From NCBI GenBank assembly GCA_046758065.1, contig JBHHZM010000064.1, forward strand, positions 1 to 18,104: a stretch of 18,104 nt of DNA. The letters are read 5' to 3'. Numbering within the stretch: the first letter of the stretch is position 1; each line of letters begins with the position of its first letter. Origin of the DNA: JBHHZM01 sp046758065. GTDB taxonomy: Bacteria; Pseudomonadota; Alphaproteobacteria; JAAXGF01. Positions 13,961-18,104 of the stretch are shown here, in pieces. The notes under the pieces were generated by a model. It did no database searches. It was not told the origin of the DNA and worked only from the letters and a program-made list of their open reading frames with translations. Made by a program: the position numbers and the translations under genes.

Positions 13961-14812
13961 TCAGAACACCGGGCGGCCGTCGCGTCGCAGGTAGCCGTGC
14001 TCGGCCATCACCTCGCGGTGGTCGTCGATAAGCCGCTGCACCTGCGCATCGCTGAGCTTGCGGCGTCCGTCACCGATTTTACCCTTGCGGAAGAAAATCC
14101 GGTCGTCGATCGGCACCGCCTCGATGAAGCCCGATTCCTTTTCCTGCGACGCCAGGGACTTGAACGAGCTGAAGCGGATGGCGCGCTTGAGCCGCGCGGG
14201 TTCGAGGGGCAGCCCGAGAAACTTCACGAGCCGGCGAAAGGTCTTGTCCGGCTTGAGCGTCATGTCCTCGTAACGCACCACATGGAGATGAAGACCCGGC
14301 AGGGTGGTCCAGCTGCGCACGTGACTCGACCAGCTTCCCAGATACTGACAGACGAGATGGGCATGCGACGGCATCTCCATTTCGTCCGAGCCCATCACCT
14401 CGATCGCCCGATCGAAATCGACGCCGTAATGATGGGCATACGAGATCGCGGTGTCGAGCGGGTTGCGGATGACGTAGATCGCGCCCGCGGTCGCCTCGGG
14501 CGTGATGGTCGGAATGTCGTCGAGATAGGCGATGGCGTTGTGGGTCTTGACGAACACCGTATCGGGACGCGACCGAACGAACATCTCGTGCACCTTGGGC
14601 CGGAGGCGCTGGATTTCATGGACGCTCATGCCTTCGACCGAGCGGCCCGCGACCTGCTCGAAAGGCGCGGCGACGCCGTCGCCGTAGACGAACTTGGGCA
14701 GTTCGTTGATCGGGGCCGGCGTTTTCGCGTTGCCGAGATAATTGGCGAGAAACGCCCGAAGCCAGGTGTTGCCCGACTTGGGATACGACGCCAACCACAG
14801 AATTCCGCCCAC
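13961..14812 (-). CDS. Sulfotransferase, single domain (Sulfotransfer_1-like)
   Basis: PAPS-dependent sulfotransferase of about 283 residues. The 5'-phosphosulfate loop is WLASYPKSGNTWLRAF at the N-terminus (6-21), a catalytic-histidine candidate is His91 in VFVKTHNA, and the 3'-phosphate site is YVIRNPLDTAISYAHHY (Arg116, Ser124). FRKGKIGDG (241-249) corresponds to the late PAPS-binding RKGxxGD segment. No signal peptide is present, so it should act in the cytoplasm. The acceptor is unknown. I chose GTG 14812 because CGGAGG lies 6 bases upstream and the protein then begins right before the conserved loop. Other candidates are ATG 14833 and ATG 14893; the latter overlaps the upstream stop as ATGA. 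Downstream is the cysD promoter gap, so PAPS synthesis genes follow on the same strand. Confidence 0.9.
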   Translation of the reverse strand: MGGILWLASYPKSGNTWLRAFLANYLGNAKTPAPINELPKFVYGDGVAAPFEQVAGRSVEGMSVHEIQRLRPKVHEMFVRSRPDTVFVKTHNAIAYLDDIPTITPEATAGAIYVIRNPLDTAISYAHHYGVDFDRAIEVMGSDEMEMPSHAHLVCQYLGSWSSHVRSWTTLPGLHLHVVRYEDMTLKPDKTFRRLVKFLGLPLEPARLKRAIRFSSFKSLASQEKESGFIEAVPIDDRIFFRKGKIGDGRRKLSDAQVQRLIDDHREVMAEHGYLRRDGRPVF

Positions 14813-14818
14813 CGCATG

Positions 14819-14824
14819 CCTCCG
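14819..14824 (-). promoter_or_regulatory. Shine-Dalgarno CGGAGG favouring the GTG start of the sulfotransferase
   Basis: Read on the minus strand, CGGAGG stands 6 bases before GTG 14812. It lies inside the reading frame if ATG 14833 or 14893 is used instead, and neither of those has an equally good element. Confidence 0.5.
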
Positions 14825-14889
14825 GCCATTCATGCGCTTGCGCGCGGTCCCCGGGGATATATCGACGCGCCGGGGGCAGTGCAAGCCGT

Positions 14890-16731
14890 TCATGGCGGCG
14901 CCGGTCCGTTCTCGTCCTCCCCTTCTCCAAGCGCCGCGTTGAGGGGCGCGAGGTGTGACGCGTAAGCGCGCCAGCGCCCGACCGAGCCGGTGAAGATCGC
15001 TTTTCGCACCTGCAGGGTGCTCGACGTGCGCACCGTCCGCTCGGTCTTGTGGAAATCGAGACAGCGCGCATCCCATTCCAGCCCGCAGAAGGCCACGAGA
15101 CGGCGGCTTTCGGCTTCCTGATCGGCGACCAGCGCTTCGTAATCGACATCGATCACGGCGAGCGGCAGCGTCTCGCGCCAGTGCGTCATCAGTCGGCGGT
15201 AGTCGCGCCAGTAGGCGCCGAGATCGGCGAGATCGTTGCTGAACTCGTTGCCCTGGTAGAAGTCGTGAAAATAACACGACAGGCAGGTGTCGCGGGGATC
15301 GCGCCGGCAGTGGACGACGCGCGCCCCGGGCAGGATCAGGGCGATCAGGCCGAGGTGGAGGAAGTTCGCGGGCAGCTTGTCGGTAACGCGCCGCGCGTCT
15401 CCCGCCGCCGCGGCCACGCGTTCGAGGTAGGCCTCGCCGAGACGCCGACGCGTCGTCGCATCGAGCGCGGCGGCACCGACCGGATAGGCCGATCCCGTTT
15501 GCCCGGCGATCCGACCGGCGATCAGGCCGATCTCGGGCAGTTCGCCGGCGCCGTAAACCTGGGGATGGCTCGCCAGGATCTGCTCGACCAGCGAGGTGCC
15601 CGAGCGCGGCATGCCGACGATGAAGACGGGGCGGTCGCTTTCCGCCCCGCCGGACGCGGCGCGCGCGAAGAAGTCCGCGCCGAAGGTCGTGATGACGGCA
15701 TCGACGTAGCGCGCGTGCTCGTCGGCCCTGAAGACACGCCCCTGACGCGCCGCTTCGTGCGCGCGCAGCACGTTGCCTTCGCGGTAGTTGGCGAAGGCGC
15801 GGTCGTGATCGCCGATATCGGCGTACATCTTGCCGAGCGCGAAGCGCAAACTGATCGCTTCATGCGGCGCGAGCCGGTCGCGGCCCTTGAGCGCCTCGAG
15901 CGCGGCGAACCCGGGGTCGTCCTTCTCGAACTTGCGGAATTCGGCCAGGTTGTTGCGCGCCGAGGCGAAGTCGGGCCTGAGCTCGAGCGCCCTTTCGTAG
16001 GCCGCCGCCGCCTCGTCGAGCCGGCCCTTGAAACGCAGCACGTTGCCGAGGTTGTTGTGGGCGTCCGCATCGTCGGGCCTGAGCGCAAGGGCGCGGCGGC
16101 AGCTCGCCTCGGCTTCGTCGAGCCGGCCGAGGCCGGTGAGCGCGACGCCGCGGTTGAACTCCGCCGCGACATAATCCGGCGCGATCTCGAGGGCGCGGGC
16201 GTAACAGGCGAGGGCCGCGTCGAAGTCGCCTCGGTCCTTGAGAATGTTGCCGAGGTTGTTGTGGGCCGGTGCGTAGTCGGGCCGGAGCGCGACCGCCCGG
16301 CGCAGGCTGGCGATCGCTTCGTCGAGGCGCCCTTGATCCTTGAGAATCGTGGCGAGGGTGTTGAGCCCGTCGACATAGCCGGGATCGAGCGCCAGCGCTT
16401 CGCGGCACCGCGCCTCGGCCTCGCCGAGGCGGCCCTGTTGCAAGAGCGCCAGCGCCAGGTTGCCGTGATAGCGCGCGACCCCGGGCGCCGCCGCAATCGC
16501 CCGGCCGATCAATGCGATCGCTTCGCCGCCGCGGCCGGTCTGCTGGGCGACGAGACCGAGCAGGTGGAGCGCGTCGGCGTGGTCGGGCCGGGCCGCGAGA
16601 ATCCGTCGGTAGCCCGCCTCGGCCTCGTCGAGACGTCCGGCCTGCTGCGCCCGAAGCGCGGTTTCGAGCGTCGCGCGGAGATCGACCGCCGTCGGCGCCC
16701 GCGGCGCGGCACGGTGGCGGCCGCGTTTCAC
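14890..16731 (-). CDS. TPR-sulfotransferase fusion protein
   Basis: About 613 residues. Seven consecutive 34-residue tetratricopeptide repeats fill roughly residues 20-257 (units such as AHNNLGNILKDRGDFDAALA and GRLDEAEASCRRALALRPDD), a protein-protein interaction solenoid. A linker leads to a sulfotransferase domain (about 366-600) with the phosphosulfate loop FIVGMPRSGTSLVEQIL (370-386), GELPEIG, TDKLPANF, the 3'-phosphate site CRRDPRDTCLSCYFHDF (475-491) and RTSSTLQVRKAIFTGSVGRW near the end. Sulfation of a protein or glycan bound through the repeats is plausible but unproven. The start is uncertain: GTG 16731 gives a normal N-terminus without a clear ribosome binding site. The frame remains open to ATG 16902, but that extension runs through a terminator-like hairpin and has no domain character. 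The gene is upstream of the single-domain sulfotransferase on the same strand. Confidence 0.9.
   Translation of the reverse strand: MKRGRHRAAPRAPTAVDLRATLETALRAQQAGRLDEAEAGYRRILAARPDHADALHLLGLVAQQTGRGGEAIALIGRAIAAAPGVARYHGNLALALLQQGRLGEAEARCREALALDPGYVDGLNTLATILKDQGRLDEAIASLRRAVALRPDYAPAHNNLGNILKDRGDFDAALACYARALEIAPDYVAAEFNRGVALTGLGRLDEAEASCRRALALRPDDADAHNNLGNVLRFKGRLDEAAAAYERALELRPDFASARNNLAEFRKFEKDDPGFAALEALKGRDRLAPHEAISLRFALGKMYADIGDHDRAFANYREGNVLRAHEAARQGRVFRADEHARYVDAVITTFGADFFARAASGGAESDRPVFIVGMPRSGTSLVEQILASHPQVYGAGELPEIGLIAGRIAGQTGSAYPVGAAALDATTRRRLGEAYLERVAAAAGDARRVTDKLPANFLHLGLIALILPGARVVHCRRDPRDTCLSCYFHDFYQGNEFSNDLADLGAYWRDYRRLMTHWRETLPLAVIDVDYEALVADQEAESRRLVAFCGLEWDARCLDFHKTERTVRTSSTLQVRKAIFTGSVGRWRAYASHLAPLNAALGEGEDENGPAPP
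16042..16266. repeat. Direct repeats in the TPR-coding region
   Basis: An identical 21-base segment occurs at 16042-16062 and 16246-16266. The offset is 204 bases, exactly two 102-base TPR units. It encodes the HNNLGN part of repeats 7 and 5. More degenerate copies lie in the repeats between and beside them. This fits internal duplication or gene conversion of repeat units. Confidence 0.75.
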
Positions 16732-16859
16732 GGTCGCGACGCCGGCGCGGCTCCCGTAAAACCGGGGCGGCGCGCGGCTCGTGCGGAACGAAATTCGATC
16801 ATCGGCACAGCCTATCACGGCGGCGGCGCCGGGGCTCGTGTGGGGCGATGAACGACAGG

Positions 16860-16887
16860 AAAAAACACGGAGCGGGATGATCCCGCT
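16860..16887 (-). terminator. Second terminator-like hairpin
   Basis: On the minus strand a 7-base perfect stem, AGCGGGA/TCCCGCT with loop TCA (16887-16871), is followed after five bases by six T (16865-16860). It shares the 15-base core GCGGGATGATCCCGC with the terminator at 17051-17078. The gap before the T run makes it weaker than the other copy. It may back up porin termination. Confidence 0.5.
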
Positions 16888-16944
16888 TTCAGGATCGCGC
16901 ATCGCCGGCGGCTGCTTGTATCGGGTCGGCCATCACCCCCACCC

Positions 16945-17025
16945 AACCTTCCCCCATCGAGGGGGAGGGCTTCCTGTCCGGACATTGCTCCATGATTCCC
17001 TCTCCCCTGGCGGGAGGGGGAGGTT
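16945..17025. repeat. Intergenic palindromic repeat, about 80 bases
   Basis: Two G/C-rich hairpins stand side by side: CCTTCCCCC/GGGGGAGGG (16947-16969) and CCCTCTCCC/GGGAGGGGG (16998-17020), each nine pairs counting one G-T pair. The outer ends (AACCTTCCCCC and GGGGGAGGTT) are also inverted copies, and the perfect palindrome TGTCCGGACA (16975-16984) lies close to the centre. The CCCTCTCCCC...GGGAGGGGG style is that of dispersed intergenic repeats in high-GC proteobacteria, so it is probably multicopy in this genome. Confidence 0.6.
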
Positions 17026-17050
17026 CGCTTCGGATCGCGGGCGCGCAAAG

Positions 17051-17078
17051 AAAAACGGGGCGGGATGATCCCGCCCCG
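17051..17078 (-). terminator. Rho-independent terminator of the porin gene
   Basis: On the minus strand a perfect 10-base stem CGGGGCGGGA/TCCCGCCCCG with a 3-base loop (17078-17056) is followed directly by TTTTTCTTT. It begins 29 bases after the porin stop, the expected place and orientation. Confidence 0.9.
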
Positions 17079-17107
17079 GAAGTGATGTGTCGAAACGCGA
17101 TGCGCGG

Positions 17108-18104
17108 CTAGAAACCGAGGTGCATGCCCCAGATCACCGCGTCGCCTTCGTTGTCGGCACTGTTCGCGTTGCCCGCGGTATCGTCGTCGAGCTCGGCGTG
17201 CAGATAGGTCAGGCTGGTGCGGATGCCCGGCCCGAGCGTGTAGCTCGCGGCGACGTTGAAGAACTGGTTCTTCTCGTCGCCCGGCTGAGACAACAGGCCT
17301 TCTTCCTCGCCCCTGAACCAGGTGGCGCTGAAGCTGTACGGCCCGGTCGAATAGCCGATGCCGGCGTTGTACGAATGGCCCTCGTTCGACGCCAACGCAC
17401 CATTGCCGACGCAGGTGCCGCCGCCCGGGCAGAACGCCAGGCCGTCGACCACCTTGGCGAACGAGCCGGCGATCGAGAAGCCCTGGTAGCTGAGCGAGAG
17501 ACCGCCGTTGAAGCCGAAGTAGTCGTCGAATCCCGCGGCTTCGGCGTTGTTCGGCGCGGTCGAGCCGAAAATGCCGGCCTGGAGTTCGACGCCGGCGCCG
17601 TTGAAGTCACCCGAATAGCTCGCGCCGAAGTCCCAGCCGTTGGTGTACAGGATGTTCTCGTCCGACGGGCCCGTGAAGCGGAACGATTCGCCGCCCTGAC
17701 CGACCGAGTTGCTGTTGATGTTGTGCGCCTCGGGGGTCCAGCTCCCGGTGAGCTGGAAGCCGTTGAATCGTGGCGTGAAGTAGGTGATCTTCTGCTCGTC
17801 GTTCGAACCGTCGATCACCGTCGACAGACCCGGGCTGCGGAACCGGAACCCGGAATTGTTCTGGGCGGCGACGAAGGTACTGATCCAGCCCGAGTTGATC
17901 GGCACCCCGACGGCCGGCGCGTCGGTGTTCCAGCCGTAGCTGTAACGGCCCGAGTTGACGGCGCCGAGACGAAGCTGGCCGAAACCGCCCGACAGCGTCA
18001 GGAAGACCTGGTCGAGCTGGTCGCCGCCGTTGTCGCCTTCGAGTTCGAAGCGGCCGCCGATCTTGAGGCCGTTGTCGAGCTCGCCGCGCATCTTGAAGTA
18101 GACC
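17108..18104 (-). CDS. Outer-membrane porin (partial, N-terminus missing)
   Basis: C-terminal 332 residues or so of a Gram-negative trimeric-type porin. The frame runs open to the window edge, and the visible part begins inside a beta-barrel (VYFKMRGELDNGLKIGGRFELEG), so the signal peptide and first strands are missing. Alternating amphipathic strands, glycine/asparagine-rich loops and the C-terminal VIWGMHLGF ending in phenylalanine, the barrel-assembly signal, support the call. LRLGAVNSGRY resembles the strand before the constriction loop. A loop near the middle of the visible part holds two cysteines (FCPGGGTCVGNG). It would form a passive outer-membrane channel for small solutes. The stop at 17108 is followed by a clear terminator. 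The ATG at 18091 is internal, not the start. Confidence 0.92.
   Translation of the reverse strand, partial: VYFKMRGELDNGLKIGGRFELEGDNGGDQLDQVFLTLSGGFGQLRLGAVNSGRYSYGWNTDAPAVGVPINSGWISTFVAAQNNSGFRFRSPGLSTVIDGSNDEQKITYFTPRFNGFQLTGSWTPEAHNINSNSVGQGGESFRFTGPSDENILYTNGWDFGASYSGDFNGAGVELQAGIFGSTAPNNAEAAGFDDYFGFNGGLSLSYQGFSIAGSFAKVVDGLAFCPGGGTCVGNGALASNEGHSYNAGIGYSTGPYSFSATWFRGEEEGLLSQPGDEKNQFFNVAASYTLGPGIRTSLTYLHAELDDDTAGNANSADNEGDAVIWGMHLGF

Larger units (their letters stand above)
16732..17107. other. Intergenic region with hairpins and a palindromic repeat
   Basis: 376 bases separate the TPR-sulfotransferase start from the porin stop, both genes being on the minus strand. I see no convincing gene. 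The stretch holds a strong terminator for the porin (17051-17078), a second related hairpin (16860-16887), a GC-rich palindromic element between them (16945-17025), and about 130 bases before the TPR-sulfotransferase gene that should carry its promoter, though no clear hexamers are visible. Confidence 0.6.

Noticed and set aside
15049..16851. 600-codon plus-strand frame
   Set aside because: It is the reverse shadow of the TPR-sulfotransferase gene; its apparent periodicity only mirrors the TPR repeats.
16732..16902. N-terminal extension of the TPR-sulfotransferase to ATG 16902
   Set aside because: The extension would be read through a terminator-like hairpin, has no ribosome binding site and adds sequence without domain character.
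16860..17078. The two similar hairpins as terminal inverted repeats of an insertion sequence
   Set aside because: The segment between them is only about 190 bases, has no transposase frame and shows no target-site duplication; terminators around an intergenic repeat explain it better.

Overview
The window looks like chromosomal DNA from a high-GC Gram-negative alphaproteobacterium, probably Rhodospirillales-like. The lineage call rests on GC-rich codon use, a porin ending in phenylalanine, a response regulator of a type I associate with that order, and a CysN-CysC fusion. It is inferred from family resemblance, not from a marker gene. I see no rRNA, tRNA, insertion sequence, integrase, phage gene or CRISPR array.

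Layout. (1) 1-3746, plus strand: the 3' part of a peptide/nickel-type ABC transporter operon, with a 5'-truncated substrate-binding protein and two permeases. Its ATPase genes do not follow. (2) 3769-6929, minus strand: a three-gene unit read as metallo-beta-lactamase-fold hydrolase, SAM methyltransferase, then membrane-bound class III adenylate cyclase. (3) 6969-8240, plus strand: an MFS transporter whose 3' end overlaps an orphan OmpR-type response regulator on the minus strand (8222-8935). (4) 9163-10327, plus strand: a conserved-looking protein of unknown function followed by a YkuD-type L,D-transpeptidase without a visible signal peptide. (5) 10314-16731, minus strand: a sulfate-activation and sulfotransfer region. 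In transcription order it holds a TPR-sulfotransferase fusion, a single-domain sulfotransferase, a short gap with a candidate promoter, a short CysD, a CysN-CysC fusion and a YggS-type PLP-binding protein. (6) 16732-17107: an intergenic region with two related terminator hairpins around a GC-rich palindromic repeat. (7) 17108-18104, minus strand: the C-terminal part of an outer-membrane porin.

How the genes fit together. The strongest theme is region 5. CysD plus CysN would make APS from sulfate and ATP, the fused CysC would make PAPS, and two different sulfotransferases next door could use PAPS. No PAPS reductase or sulfite reductase gene is present. This resembles the logic of NodPQ/NodH or RaxPQ/RaxST, so the locus may serve sulfation of a secreted or surface molecule rather than only cysteine synthesis. 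The acceptor is unknown. A second theme is a cyclic-nucleotide synthase in one unit with a metal-dependent hydrolase of a family that includes cyclic phosphodiesterases.

Start sites are uncertain for several genes. Where a ribosome binding site or a stop-start overlap decided the choice, this is stated.
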